Source: Arthrobacter sp. FW305-BF8
Lineage (GTDB): Bacteria; Actinomycetota; Actinomycetes; Actinomycetales; Micrococcaceae
Length of the DNA: 64,000 nt
Direction: 5' to 3'
Assembly: GCF_021789315.1 (NCBI RefSeq)
Contig: NZ_CP084561.1
Coordinates: 2,046,001 to 2,110,000, forward strand
Each line of letters opens with the position of its first letter. Position 1 is the first letter of the stretch. Below are positions 7,898-16,864 of the stretch, piece by piece. Under the pieces are notes generated by a model, which was not told the origin of the DNA, searched no databases, and saw only the letters and a list, made by a program, of their open reading frames with translations. The position numbers were made by a program, and so were the translations under genes.

Positions 7898-9496
7898 TTG
7901 GACGCCTTGGAAATCGCACGCTGGCAATTCGGAATCACCACCGTCTACCACTTCATGATGGTGCCGCTGACAATCGGCCTGGGCCTAGTGGTCGCAGTGA
8001 TGCAGACGACCTGGCACCGCACCGGGAATCCGGCCTATCTGCGCATGACCAAGTTCTGGGGGAAGCTCTTCCTCATCAATTTCATCATGGGCGTGGCCAC
8101 GGGCATCGTCCAGGAGTTCCAGTTCGGCATGGCCTGGAGCGAGTACAGCCGGTTCGTGGGCGACGTCTTCGGTGCACCACTGGCCCTTGAGGCACTCCTC
8201 GCCTTCTTCGTCGAGTCGACCTTCTTGGGCCTGTGGATCTTCGGCTGGAAACAGCTCAAGCAGGGCGTCCACCTCGCGTGCCTCTGGATCGCCGTGGTGG
8301 GCTCGTTTTTCTCCGCGTACTTCATCATCGTGGCCAACAGCTGGATGCAGCACCCCGTCGGCGTCACGATGATTGACGGCCGCCCGGTCATGACCGACGC
8401 CTGGGCCGTCTTCACCAACAACACCGCGCTGGTGGCCGTGCCGCACACGCTCTTCGGTGCCCTTGCCGTGGCCGGCGGATTCCTGCTGGGCATCGCCTGG
8501 TACCACCTCTGGCGCCGGCGCCGCGACGGCATCGACACCGTCGGGGCCGACGGCAAGGTCATTGCCGGTGAGGCCGCGATCCCGGGCCGCGACCGCACCG
8601 ACTACACGGTGTGGATCAAGTCTCTGCGGATCGGCGCCGTGGTCGCCATGATCTCCTTTGCCGGAACTGCCCTCACCGGAGACCTGCAGGGCAAGCTGAT
8701 GTTCGAGCAGCAGCCCATGAAGATGGCCGCCGCCGAGGCCGCCTGCCACGACGGTACGGGATTCTCCGTCCTGAGCGTCGGCAACGTCGGCTCCCGCAAC
8801 TGCGATGACATCGTGGCGCTGATCGAGGTGCCGGGCATCCTCTCCTACCTCGCCAAGGGCGACTTCACCACCGAGGTCAAGGGCGTCAACAGCCTGCTGG
8901 ACCAGTACAAGTCCGACTACGGCACGCACCTTCCTGACAACCCCATCTACGGCGACCGCGCCGGCCAGGAGATCGAGTACGTGCCGGTCATGGAGGTCAC
9001 CTACTGGGGCTTCCGGGCCATGATCGGGTTCGGCGGCCTGGCTGCCCTCGCCGCCCTGGTGGCACTCTGGCTGACCCGCAAGGGGACCGTTCCCGAGTCG
9101 CGCTGGCTGATGCGGCTGGCCGTGTTCGGCATCCTGGCTCCCTTCGGTGCCAACGCCGCGGGCTGGATCTTCACGGAAATGGGCCGCCAGCCCTTCGTGG
9201 TGGCCCCCAACCCCGACCTCAACGGCATCGACCAAGTGTTCATGTTCACGGCCGCGGCTGTTTCGCCAGGGGTTTCCGCCGGCGAAATCCTGACGTCCCT
9301 CATTGTCCTCACCCTGATCTACGCGGTGCTCCTCGTGGTGGAGGTGAAGCTCCTCGTGAAGTACGTCCGGGGCGGCGTGGCCTCGGCTATGCCCGAACTG
9401 GTCCACGCGCCGGTGGACGAGAACGAGGACGCCACACCCCGCGGCGGACCGGACAAGCCCGGAACCTCCGACGACGTCCTGGCCTTCGCCTACTAA
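7898..9496 (+). CDS. cydA: Cytochrome bd ubiquinol/menaquinol oxidase subunit I
   Basis: Membrane subunit carrying all three haems of cytochrome bd, the high-affinity terminal oxidase. The 532-aa protein begins with DALEIARWQFGITTVYHFMM; His18 matches the haem b595/d-side ligand position. GRQPF near residue 428 is the conserved haem-region motif (GRQPW in E. coli). The periplasmic Q-loop between about 250 and 330 is of the short class usual in Gram-positives. Start is an uncommon TTG at 7898, supported by the conserved N-terminus, with only a weak AGTAGGGA site upstream. First gene of cydA-cydB-cydDC; the three palindromes upstream imply repression by the divergent BlaI. Confidence 0.96.
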   Translation: MDALEIARWQFGITTVYHFMMVPLTIGLGLVVAVMQTTWHRTGNPAYLRMTKFWGKLFLINFIMGVATGIVQEFQFGMAWSEYSRFVGDVFGAPLALEALLAFFVESTFLGLWIFGWKQLKQGVHLACLWIAVVGSFFSAYFIIVANSWMQHPVGVTMIDGRPVMTDAWAVFTNNTALVAVPHTLFGALAVAGGFLLGIAWYHLWRRRRDGIDTVGADGKVIAGEAAIPGRDRTDYTVWIKSLRIGAVVAMISFAGTALTGDLQGKLMFEQQPMKMAAAEAACHDGTGFSVLSVGNVGSRNCDDIVALIEVPGILSYLAKGDFTTEVKGVNSLLDQYKSDYGTHLPDNPIYGDRAGQEIEYVPVMEVTYWGFRAMIGFGGLAALAALVALWLTRKGTVPESRWLMRLAVFGILAPFGANAAGWIFTEMGRQPFVVAPNPDLNGIDQVFMFTAAAVSPGVSAGEILTSLIVLTLIYAVLLVVEVKLLVKYVRGGVASAMPELVHAPVDENEDATPRGGPDKPGTSDDVLAFAY

Positions 9497-9529
9497 GACC
9501 CGAGCCTATTTAGACCGAGGATACAAAGC

Positions 9530-10579
9530 ATGGAACTGCTGCCAACCATCTGGTTCATTGCCATCGCCGTCCTGTGGACCGGCTACCTCTTCCTGGAGGG
9601 GTTCGACCTTGGGGTCGGGATGCTGATGAAGATCTTTGCCCGCAACAACACCGAACGCCGGGTGCTCCTCAACACCATCGGCCCGGTCTGGGACGGAAAC
9701 GAAGTCTGGCTTCTTACCGCCGCCGGCGCCACCTTCGCGGCCTTCCCGTTCTGGTACGCCTCCCTGTTTTCCGCCCTGTACCTGCCGCTGCTGCTGGTCC
9801 TGGTCGCGCTGATCTTCCGCGCGGTGGCGTTCGAGTACCGCGGGAAGGTGGACACCGACCGCTGGCGGAACACCTGGGACTGGGCGATCGCCGTCGGGTC
9901 CTTCCTGGCCGCCTTCGGCGTTGGCGCCGCGCTGGGCCTGACCACCACCGGACTGCCGCTGGACGCCAACGGCGACCGCGACGGTGGCCCGTTCGCCTGG
10001 TTCAGCTGGTACGCCGTGCTGGGAGGCCTGGCGGTGGTCTGCTTTGCCCTGCTGCACGCCCTGGCGTTCCTGGCACTGAAGACCGACGGCGACGTGCGGC
10101 ACCGCGCCCGGCAGTGGTTTGTGCGGCTGCTTCCTGTCCTGCTCCTTCCGATGGCGGGCTGGGCCATCGGCGTGCAGGTCCTCCGCGGTGAAGCCTGGAC
10201 GCTGGTTGTCCTCGCGGTGGCCGTGATTGCCGCGGCTGTGGCCTGGGCCCAGGCCCGGAAGGGAAACGAAGGCCGGGCCTTCCTGGCGACGGGTGTGTTC
10301 CTGCTGGGCGGCTCCGCTTCCATCTTCGGGGCTGTGTTCCCGGTGGTCCTCCCGTCCACCATCGACCCCGCGTTCAACCTCACCATCGCCAACGCCTCGT
10401 CCTCGGACTACACCCTCGGTCTGATGAGCATCGTGGCGTGCGTCGGGCTCCCGCTGGTGATCGCCTACCAGGCGTGGACGTACTGGGTGTTCCGCCGCCG
10501 CGTCAGCGCCGCCCACATCCCGGAGGCGCACAGCTTCCTGCCCGCGGTCGCCGCCAAAGCATTCATCAGGAAAGACTGA
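9530..10579 (+). CDS. cydB: Cytochrome bd oxidase subunit II
   Basis: Second membrane subunit of cytochrome bd, structurally related to CydA but without haem ligands. The 349-aa protein has about nine hydrophobic segments and the family-typical N-terminus LPTIWFIAIAVLWTGYLFLE followed by FDLGVGMLM. GPVWDGNEVWLL, near residue 55, is a highly conserved CydB motif. It starts 33 nt after cydA and ends 6 nt before cydDC, so the three are cotranscribed. Confidence 0.96.
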   Translation: MELLPTIWFIAIAVLWTGYLFLEGFDLGVGMLMKIFARNNTERRVLLNTIGPVWDGNEVWLLTAAGATFAAFPFWYASLFSALYLPLLLVLVALIFRAVAFEYRGKVDTDRWRNTWDWAIAVGSFLAAFGVGAALGLTTTGLPLDANGDRDGGPFAWFSWYAVLGGLAVVCFALLHALAFLALKTDGDVRHRARQWFVRLLPVLLLPMAGWAIGVQVLRGEAWTLVVLAVAVIAAAVAWAQARKGNEGRAFLATGVFLLGGSASIFGAVFPVVLPSTIDPAFNLTIANASSSDYTLGLMSIVACVGLPLVIAYQAWTYWVFRRRVSAAHIPEAHSFLPAVAAKAFIRKD

Positions 10580-10585
10580 CCCGCA

Positions 10586-13500
10586 GTGAAACCCCAGTTC
10601 CCGTCCGGACCCTCCACCCGCCGTGCCCTTTACGGACTGGGCCTGCTGGCTGCTCTGAAGGCCCTGTCCCTGGTACTCCTGGGCCAGGCCGTCGCCTCGG
10701 TGCTGGCCGGCCTCATGACGCAGGACGCCGCGTGGGCTGACCAGCTGGGCTGGGGCGCGGCAGGCGTGGTGCTGCGGTCTGTGACGGTCTGGGCCCAGGG
10801 CGTCGCCGCACGGCGCGCCGCCCTGGGCGTCAAGGAGGAGCTGCGCGCGGAACTCCTGGAGACGGCACTGCGCAACGGCGTCCGGTCCGCCGGCCCTGCC
10901 GACGGCGGCCTGGCGGTACTTGCGACGCGCGGCCTGGACGCCCTGGACAGCTACTACACGCAGTACCTCCCGGCACTGGTGAACTGCGCGGCCATACCGC
11001 TGCTGCTCGGCGCCCGGATCCTTTTCGCCGACTGGGTCAGCGCAGTGGTGATCGTGCTGACGGTGCCTCTGGTCCCCGTGTTCATGGTGCTGATCGGCCG
11101 CTACACGGAGGACAAGGTGCTGGATGCGCAGGCCGCCCTGTCCCGGCTCTCCGGGCACATGCTCGAACTCGCCAAGGGCCTGCCGGTGCTGGTGGGACTG
11201 GGCCGCGCCGCCGCCCAGCGCCGCGCCCTGGAGGACATTTCCGAGGACTACCGGCAGCGGACCATGGGGACCCTGAGGACGGCGTTCCTCTCCGCCCTCG
11301 CACTGGAACTGATTGCCACCATCTCCGTTGCCGTGGTGGCGGTGTTCATCGGCGTCCGGCTCGTCCACGGCGACATGGCGCTGGAGGCCGGGCTGCTTGC
11401 CCTCATCCTCGCCCCTGACTGCTACCTTCCCCTGCGGGAGCTGGGAACCGCACACCACGCGAGCGACGACGGCCGGGCCGCCCTTGCCGAAACCACGGCG
11501 GTGCTGGAAGCGCCGGAGCCCCGGCGGCTCGTGCCCGTTCCGGCCCCGGCAGAACCGGTCGGCGTGGAGGCCGCAGGTGCGGCGGGCCCGGGCAGCCTGA
11601 CAGTCCGGGACCTCACGGTCAGCTATCTAGGAAGGCAGGGTCCCGCCGTCGGCCCTCTCAGCTTTACGGCGCCGGCCGGACTGGTCACCGCGTTGGACGG
11701 CCGCAGCGGGGCGGGCAAGAGCACGGTGCTGGCCGTTCTCGCGGGCACGGTCGGAACCGGAAGCGGTACCGCGGTCTCCGGCACTGTTGAAGGATTCGCG
11801 GCAGGGCATGTGGCCTGGGTGCCGCAGCACCCGGTGATGGTGGCTGACACTGTCCGCGGTGAAGTCCTGCTGTACCTGACGGCCGGGACTGTTACGGCCG
11901 GCACAGCAGCGACCGGTGCAGCGGCCGCCGCCGACGAAGCACACGCCAGGGGAGTGCTCCGCTGCCTGGCGGCCGTCGGTGCGGACCACCTGGCGGACAA
12001 GCATCCGGCCGAACTGAGCCCGGGCGAGCTGCGACGCGTGGCCCTGGCCCGCGGCCTGGCCCGCATCGAGGCGGGAGCCACGGTATTGCTTCTGGATGAG
12101 CCCACGGCCCACCTCGACCGGGATTCGGCCAACCGTGTCCACGACGCAATCCGTTCGCTGCGCGGCCGGGCCACCGTCATCCTGGTGGCCCACGACCGCC
12201 AGACGAGGGAACTCGCGGACCACATCGTGCCGCTGTCCGGCCGAGGAGCGGCGGCACCTGCTGCGCCCGCTGTTGAAATCCTGGCCAGCGCCCATGGTTC
12301 GGCCGGCGCCGGCGTTCCCAGCGCCGCCGATCCCAGTGTTTCGGCCAACGGCGGGGGCGCCGCCCGGGTGGAGGCCGGAACTGCGGCGCCCGGCGTACCT
12401 GCGGCCGGGGCGCAACCCGGCTCCGGCCACGTGGCCGGGATGCTCGCCCGGCTGCTCGCGCCCGTCCGCGGACGGTTCGCTGCCTCCGGGTTCGTCGGCG
12501 CCCTGGCCGCCCTTTTCGCCGTCGCGCTTTCCGGACTGTCAGGATGGCTCATCCTGCGCGCCAGTGAGCAGCCGCCCATCATGTACCTCCTGACCGCCAT
12601 CGTGGGTGTCCGCTTCTTCGGGATCGGCCGCGCCGTTCTGCGCTACTGCGAGCGGCTCCTCCTGCATGAAGCCGTGTTTGCCTCACTGACGAAGCTCCGC
12701 GGCGGACTCTGGGCATCCCTCAGCCAGCGCGCACTGTCCCTGCGCCGGCTGCTGCAGGGCGGCAACGTGCTGGGCGCCGTCATCGATGACGTCGACACCG
12801 TCCGGGACCTGCTCCCGCGGGTGGTGCTTCCGCCGGTTACCGCAGTGGCGGTGGCCGCAGCTGCTGCCGGCACGGTGGGCTGGCTGCTTCCCGCGGCGCT
12901 GCCGGCAGTACTCGCCGCCGCCCTGGTGAGCCTGGTGGCCGCCCCGGCCGCGGCGCTGCTAGCCGACCGGATGTCGGCCCAGGCCGAACAGCGGCTGCGC
13001 TCCGGGGTCCTGCGGCGGGTGGCCGCGGCACTCGATGCCAGGGCAGAACTGCACGCAAACGGCGCGAAGCGGCCGGTTCTGGACGGCATCCGTGCGCTGG
13101 ACCGGGACGCTACCGGCGCAGCCAGGCGTTCCGCGTGGGCTGAAGGCCTCGGCCAGGCACTGACCGTGGCCGCGTGCGGCGCGGCCGCCCTCTACAGCGC
13201 CGTGCTGGCGGCTCCCCAGGTGCTGTCGGGTTCCCTTCCGGCGACCACTGTTGGCGTCGTCGTCCTTCTGCAGTTGGCGCTCGCCGAACCCTTTGGGGCC
13301 ATGACGACGGCGGTACGGCAGTTTCCGGCATTGCGTGCGGTCCTGCGCCGCATCGGAGAGTCGGGCGTGCTGCAACCGGGAGACCCCGGCGCTGGCAAGG
13401 ATGCCGCTTATGACAACAACACCGCTGTTGGCAACAACACCGGGCAGCCTTCCCGGCCCGGCTCCCGGAAATTCGGGCAGCCGGGCGTTGAACTGGATGG

Positions 13501-14149
13501 ATTGTCGGCCGCGTGGCCCGGAGGCGGGACTGTCTTCACCGATCTGTCCGCCGTGGCTGAGCCCGGCCGCTGGCTGGCGGTGACTGGCCCGTCCGGTGCC
13601 GGCAAGTCCACGCTACTGGCAGTGATGCTGGGCTTTCTCCCTGCCCGGGCAGGCCGCATCGCGGTGACGGGTACCGCGGCGTGGTGCCCGCAGGAGGCGC
13701 ACCTCTTCGACTCCACGGTCCGCGGGAACCTGCTGCTCGGCAAGCGGCAGGAGCCCGGCGCCGGGTCCGCTGCGGAGACCGAACAGGCGATGCGCGAAGC
13801 GCTCGCGGCGGTTGGGCTTGCGCCCCTGCTGGCGCGGCTGGAAGACGGACTGGATACCCGCATCGGCCCAGGCGGGGCATTCCTCAGCGGCGGGGAACGG
13901 CAGCGTTTGGCGGTCGCGCGCACGCTCATGACACAGGCCGACGTGATCCTCCTGGACGAGCCAACGGCACACCTCGACGCCGCATCCGGCCGGGCGCTCA
14001 TTGCGGACCTGCGTGCCGGACTTGCGTCGCGCACCGTGGTGCTGGTGACCCATAACCCGGCCGACATCAGCCCCGACGACGCGCTCCTGGACCTTTGCCC
14101 CGAACACCGGCTCGCCGCCGCGGCGATGGCGTCAGGCGGGTCCGTTTGA
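10586..14149 (+). CDS. cydDC: Fused CydD-CydC heterodimer-type ABC exporter
   Basis: A single 1187-aa polypeptide joining the two half-transporters of CydDC, the exporter (cysteine/glutathione or haem-related thiol transport in E. coli) needed to assemble cytochrome bd. The first half has transmembrane helices to about 300, Walker A GRSGAGKST near 372, a non-standard signature LSPGE and Walker B ATVLLLDEPTAHLD. An Ala/Gly/Pro-rich linker of about 60 residues leads to the second membrane domain and Walker A GPSGAGKST near 1000, with canonical LSGGERQRLAVAR and VILLDEPTAHLD. Such fusions are usual in actinobacteria. GTG start 6 nt after cydB. Its 3' end overlaps the convergent metallo-hydrolase gene by 18 nt. 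Confidence 0.94.
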   Translation: MKPQFPSGPSTRRALYGLGLLAALKALSLVLLGQAVASVLAGLMTQDAAWADQLGWGAAGVVLRSVTVWAQGVAARRAALGVKEELRAELLETALRNGVRSAGPADGGLAVLATRGLDALDSYYTQYLPALVNCAAIPLLLGARILFADWVSAVVIVLTVPLVPVFMVLIGRYTEDKVLDAQAALSRLSGHMLELAKGLPVLVGLGRAAAQRRALEDISEDYRQRTMGTLRTAFLSALALELIATISVAVVAVFIGVRLVHGDMALEAGLLALILAPDCYLPLRELGTAHHASDDGRAALAETTAVLEAPEPRRLVPVPAPAEPVGVEAAGAAGPGSLTVRDLTVSYLGRQGPAVGPLSFTAPAGLVTALDGRSGAGKSTVLAVLAGTVGTGSGTAVSGTVEGFAAGHVAWVPQHPVMVADTVRGEVLLYLTAGTVTAGTAATGAAAAADEAHARGVLRCLAAVGADHLADKHPAELSPGELRRVALARGLARIEAGATVLLLDEPTAHLDRDSANRVHDAIRSLRGRATVILVAHDRQTRELADHIVPLSGRGAAAPAAPAVEILASAHGSAGAGVPSAADPSVSANGGGAARVEAGTAAPGVPAAGAQPGSGHVAGMLARLLAPVRGRFAASGFVGALAALFAVALSGLSGWLILRASEQPPIMYLLTAIVGVRFFGIGRAVLRYCERLLLHEAVFASLTKLRGGLWASLSQRALSLRRLLQGGNVLGAVIDDVDTVRDLLPRVVLPPVTAVAVAAAAAGTVGWLLPAALPAVLAAALVSLVAAPAAALLADRMSAQAEQRLRSGVLRRVAAALDARAELHANGAKRPVLDGIRALDRDATGAARRSAWAEGLGQALTVAACGAAALYSAVLAAPQVLSGSLPATTVGVVVLLQLALAEPFGAMTTAVRQFPALRAVLRRIGESGVLQPGDPGAGKDAAYDNNTAVGNNTGQPSRPGSRKFGQPGVELDGLSAAWPGGGTVFTDLSAVAEPGRWLAVTGPSGAGKSTLLAVMLGFLPARAGRIAVTGTAAWCPQEAHLFDSTVRGNLLLGKRQEPGAGSAAETEQAMREALAAVGLAPLLARLEDGLDTRIGPGGAFLSGGERQRLAVARTLMTQADVILLDEPTAHLDAASGRALIADLRAGLASRTVVLVTHNPADISPDDALLDLCPEHRLAAAAMASGGSV

Positions 14150-14875
14150 CCTTGCGATTGCAACGGCTTCTTCGATTCCCCCGGCCCAGGGCTCGCCGTG
14201 TCCCGGCAGCACCAGGGATGCCCCGGTCTGGGCGAGTTGGCTGAGGGTTTCAAGGTTCTGGGCGCTGTTGGCGGTGGCAGCTCCTGCCACGATGCGCGGC
14301 CCCTTCCGGCCCGTGTAGGGATCCAGGGTTACCAGGGCGTCACCGCTGAAGAGAAGGTTGCGGTCCCGCAGAAAGAGGCCGCAGTGCCCGCTGGTGTGGC
14401 CGGGGGAGAACACCACTTCGGGGGCACCCGGAACGGGAAGAGCGCCGGTGACGGGCATGGGCGTCAGGTTGCTGACACCGTGCACACGCAAAGCGCCAGC
14501 CCTGACCATGCTGAAAAGTACCGGCAGGCCCGTAGGGTGCGTGAGGGAAAAGATAAAACGCGATTTCTCGTGCCGGTACCGGTAGGGATGACGGGCGATG
14601 TATGAGTCCCCGGTGTGCACCCACACCGGAACCTGATACTCGGCATTGAGGCGGCTGGCCAGTCCGAGGTGGTCGAAATGGGCGTGGGTCAGCACCAGCG
14701 CCCTGATATCGCCAAGGTCATGCCCCATTGCCTGGACCGAGCTCCGAAGCGTGTCCCACATGGCAGGCAGACCCGAGTCCACCACTGTGAGCCCGTCCTC
14801 GCCCTCAACGACGTAAAAGTTGACGAATGCTTCCGAGATGCGATGCACGCCGGCCGCCACGGTTGTCAGTACCAT
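14132..14875 (-). CDS. Metallo-beta-lactamase-fold hydrolase
   Basis: A 247-aa MBL-fold enzyme with the zinc motif HAHFDH at residues 64-69, a later GHTSGHCGLF histidine, FSGDALV with the bridging Asp, and GHGEP. This is the glyoxalase II-like general layout; the substrate cannot be read from sequence. The reading frame is open much further upstream, but ATG 14875 is decided by AGGGAGGAA about 6 nt before it and by the match of MVLTTVAAGVHRISEAFVNF to family N-termini. The upstream zinc-ribbon gene ends 13 nt before, so the two form an operon. Confidence 0.9.
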   Translation of the reverse strand: MVLTTVAAGVHRISEAFVNFYVVEGEDGLTVVDSGLPAMWDTLRSSVQAMGHDLGDIRALVLTHAHFDHLGLASRLNAEYQVPVWVHTGDSYIARHPYRYRHEKSRFIFSLTHPTGLPVLFSMVRAGALRVHGVSNLTPMPVTGALPVPGAPEVVFSPGHTSGHCGLFLRDRNLLFSGDALVTLDPYTGRKGPRIVAGAATANSAQNLETLSQLAQTGASLVLPGHGEPWAGGIEEAVAIARSNGPA

Positions 14876-14888
14876 TCCGGATTCCTCC

Positions 14889-15119
14889 CTAGCCCACCAG
14901 TGCCTGTTTCTGCCGGCTGTTGACCACGGACGTGGCGCCACAGTTCGAGCAGGTGACCCGGTACGAGCGGGACGTCGTGAAAACCGGGATGAAGAACAGC
15001 GTGAATTTCGTGGCGCGCTCCTCCAGATGCTGGTGGGCGAACACGCCGCAGTACCGGCAGGACGCTGTACGGCCGGGGAGCAGCTTCTGGACCGTCTTGA
15101 ACCCGAAGAGTAGAAGCAT
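14889..15119 (-). CDS. Small zinc-ribbon domain protein
   Basis: A 76-aa protein with CRYCG (Cys21/24) and CSNCG (Cys57/60), which together form a zinc ribbon. A hydrophobic stretch FTLFFIPVF lies between them. Similar short proteins are common in actinobacteria and unstudied. ATG 15119 is preceded by GAAAGGC. It is cotranscribed with the metallo-hydrolase: its stop lies in the ribosome-binding region of that gene. Confidence 0.82.
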   Translation of the reverse strand: MLLLFGFKTVQKLLPGRTASCRYCGVFAHQHLEERATKFTLFFIPVFTTSRSYRVTCSNCGATSVVNSRQKQALVG

Positions 15120-15144
15120 GCTGTGCCTTTCAGGGAACGCTGGC

Positions 15145-15184
15145 CGGTGATTCGGTGATTCGGTGATTCGGTGATTCGGTGATT
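15145..15184. repeat. Five tandem copies of an 8-bp repeat
   Basis: CGGTGATT is repeated exactly five times (40 bp) with no interruption, between the divergent zinc-ribbon and GNAT genes. It starts 25 nt upstream of the zinc-ribbon start codon, where copy-number change could alter promoter spacing. Confidence 0.95.
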
Positions 15185-15268
15185 GCCCCAGCCTAAGCCT
15201 TCCCGTGGCGCAGCGTCAGGAATGCCAGGCAGCGTCAGGCAATGATGGCGCGGCCTCTTCCCGGCGGC

Positions 15269-15274
15269 TAGCCT
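15269..15274 (+). promoter_or_regulatory. -10 element TAGCCT, leaderless layout
   Basis: TAGCCT, then exactly 6 nt, then the ATG at 15281. This places the expected transcription start on the A of the start codon. No Shine-Dalgarno sequence is present. Confidence 0.55.
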
Positions 15275-15280
15275 GTTCCC

Positions 15281-16318
15281 ATGACGCACACGGACGCCTC
15301 TGGCCTGACAGCGGACGGTTCAGCCGGTCTGCCCGCCGTCGACTTTCCGGAACTGCAATGGCGAAGCGCGAGCCCTGCGGATCTGGACGCGTGGGCTGCG
15401 CTGATCGCCCGCACCGCCGCTGTCGAGGAGCCGGTGTGGTTTGAACGGCGGGCGGACCTGGAACAGATCATGGAGTCCAAGAACAACCCGGTGGGGACGA
15501 ACACGGTACTGGGCCTGGACTCCGACGGCGTCCCCCGGGCCTACGCCCGTCTCACCAAGAACAAGGACGGGGCCAAGGCGCACGGATTCTGTGCCGTGGA
15601 CCCGCAGCGGCAGCGCCGCGGTGTGGGCACAGCCCTGCTGTCCTGGCTGGAGGTCCGGACAAGGCAGCGGTTCGCGGAAGATGCAGGCGCGCTTCCAGAC
15701 GATGCCGGGCCGGCGCCACGGCTGCGGCTTTTCACCGAGCAGAAGCAGCAGCACCAGTGCGTGCTCCTGCAGGAGTCCGGGTATGAGGTGGTCCGCTACT
15801 ACAACGAGATGCACCGGCCGCTGTCGGCTCCGCTGCCCGAAGCACCCCTGGACCATGGGCTGGAACTGGTGCCCATGGAACCCGGGCTGAGCGAAGCCCT
15901 GCGATTGGCGCACAACCAGGTCTTCGCCGACCACTGGGGCAGCGAACCACGGGACGAGGAGTCATGGGGCTTCGTGGTCAACGACCCCCTGGCCCGGCCC
16001 GACCTCAGCGCCGTCGTGCTGGAGAGCCGCACTGGTGAGATCGCCGGCTACCAGCTGGCCAGCTACGACCCGGACAACACGGCGGCGCGCGGGTTCAGCG
16101 AGGGCTACACGGACCTGCTCGGTGTTCGCCGGGAGTTCCGCGGGCGCGGCATAGCCCAGGCGCTTCTGGCCGACGCCATGCGGCGCTTCGCCGCCGCCGG
16201 CCTCGACAAGGCGTCGCTGGACGTGGACTCCGAGAACCCCACCGGTGCCATGGCGCTGTACCGCAAGATGGGCTACGCTCCGGTCAACACCAGCCTCGCG
16301 TGGGACAAGGTCCTTTAG
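15281..16318 (+). CDS. Two-domain GNAT N-acetyltransferase
   Basis: A 345-aa protein with two GNAT modules, like the mycothiol synthase (MshD) architecture but without enough sequence evidence to call it MshD. The N-terminal half contains the degenerate acetyl-CoA loop DPQRQRRGVGTALLSWLE (near 107-124). The C-terminal half has the canonical RREFRGRGIAQALLADAMRR and ENPTGAMALYRKMGY. It acetylates an unknown amine. It probably starts leaderless (see the -10 at 15269) and ends convergently with the DinB gene. Confidence 0.88.
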   Translation: MTHTDASGLTADGSAGLPAVDFPELQWRSASPADLDAWAALIARTAAVEEPVWFERRADLEQIMESKNNPVGTNTVLGLDSDGVPRAYARLTKNKDGAKAHGFCAVDPQRQRRGVGTALLSWLEVRTRQRFAEDAGALPDDAGPAPRLRLFTEQKQQHQCVLLQESGYEVVRYYNEMHRPLSAPLPEAPLDHGLELVPMEPGLSEALRLAHNQVFADHWGSEPRDEESWGFVVNDPLARPDLSAVVLESRTGEIAGYQLASYDPDNTAARGFSEGYTDLLGVRREFRGRGIAQALLADAMRRFAAAGLDKASLDVDSENPTGAMALYRKMGYAPVNTSLAWDKVL

Positions 16319-16333
16319 CAGGACTGACTCGGG

Positions 16334-16852
16334 TCAGCCGTCCACGTCCGCAAGGTGATGGACGACGTCGTGCAGGAAATACTGTGCGAGCGTCAGGACG
16401 GTGAACTCCGAGCCGTTGCTGCGCAGCCCTGTCCGGCCCCACTGCGACTCCTGCACCCTGGCGAAGGAGGACGCAACCTGCTGGCCCTCCGTGGTGAGCT
16501 CGGCGCTCACCACGGCCGGGTCTGCATTCGCGTAGTCGCCCTCCACAGCGGTCCGGTCCTGGTCCCAGTTCTCAAACTGGGCGTCGTCTACCGTGAGCAT
16601 CAGGTTGAGACGGCGGTCGAAGAGGCTGAACACATCCCTGACGTGGCAGGCGTACTCCAGCACGGACCAGGTACTGCTGTCCGGGCGCTCGCTGGCGTCC
16701 GGCCGCCGGAGCACGGCCCGCCAGCGCGGCAGCATGTTTTCGACGCTGCCGGGAACCGTTGACGGCGTGACGGTGGATGCGTCGAAGCCGCACTGGCTGC
16801 AGGGGCGGGACAGGACCCAGGTCCAGTCCTTTTCATCCGGGACGATAGGCAT
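16334..16852 (-). CDS. DinB-family (DUF664-like) protein
   Basis: A 172-aa four-helix DinB-superfamily protein. Family members bind a divalent metal through three histidines and include thiol-dependent transferases such as mycothiol- or bacillithiol-dependent enzymes. Histidines in YACHVRDVF and in LHDVVHHLADV are candidates for the metal triad. The N-terminus has a CSQCG pair. The start is 9 nt beyond the parC stop, so it may be cotranscribed with parC or have its own leaderless promoter. Substrate unknown. Confidence 0.83.
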   Translation of the reverse strand: MPIVPDEKDWTWVLSRPCSQCGFDASTVTPSTVPGSVENMLPRWRAVLRRPDASERPDSSTWSVLEYACHVRDVFSLFDRRLNLMLTVDDAQFENWDQDRTAVEGDYANADPAVVSAELTTEGQQVASSFARVQESQWGRTGLRSNGSEFTVLTLAQYFLHDVVHHLADVDG

Positions 16853-16858
16853 GGCAGT

Positions 16859-16864
16859 AGTCTA
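16859..16864 (-). promoter_or_regulatory. Possible -10 TAGACT before the DinB gene
   Basis: On the minus strand TAGACT is followed by 6 nt and the ATG at 16852. Its first three bases are the parC stop codon, so chance is a real alternative here. Confidence 0.3.

Noticed and set aside
15145..15184. CRISPR-like array
   Set aside because: The 8-bp units are directly adjacent without spacers and no cas genes are near; it is a simple tandem repeat. The 17-bp repeats at 26910-26977 were rejected for the same reason.
14876..15289. N-terminal extension of the MBL-fold hydrolase
   Set aside because: It would run over the zinc-ribbon gene and the 8-bp repeat; a strong ribosome site supports ATG 14875.
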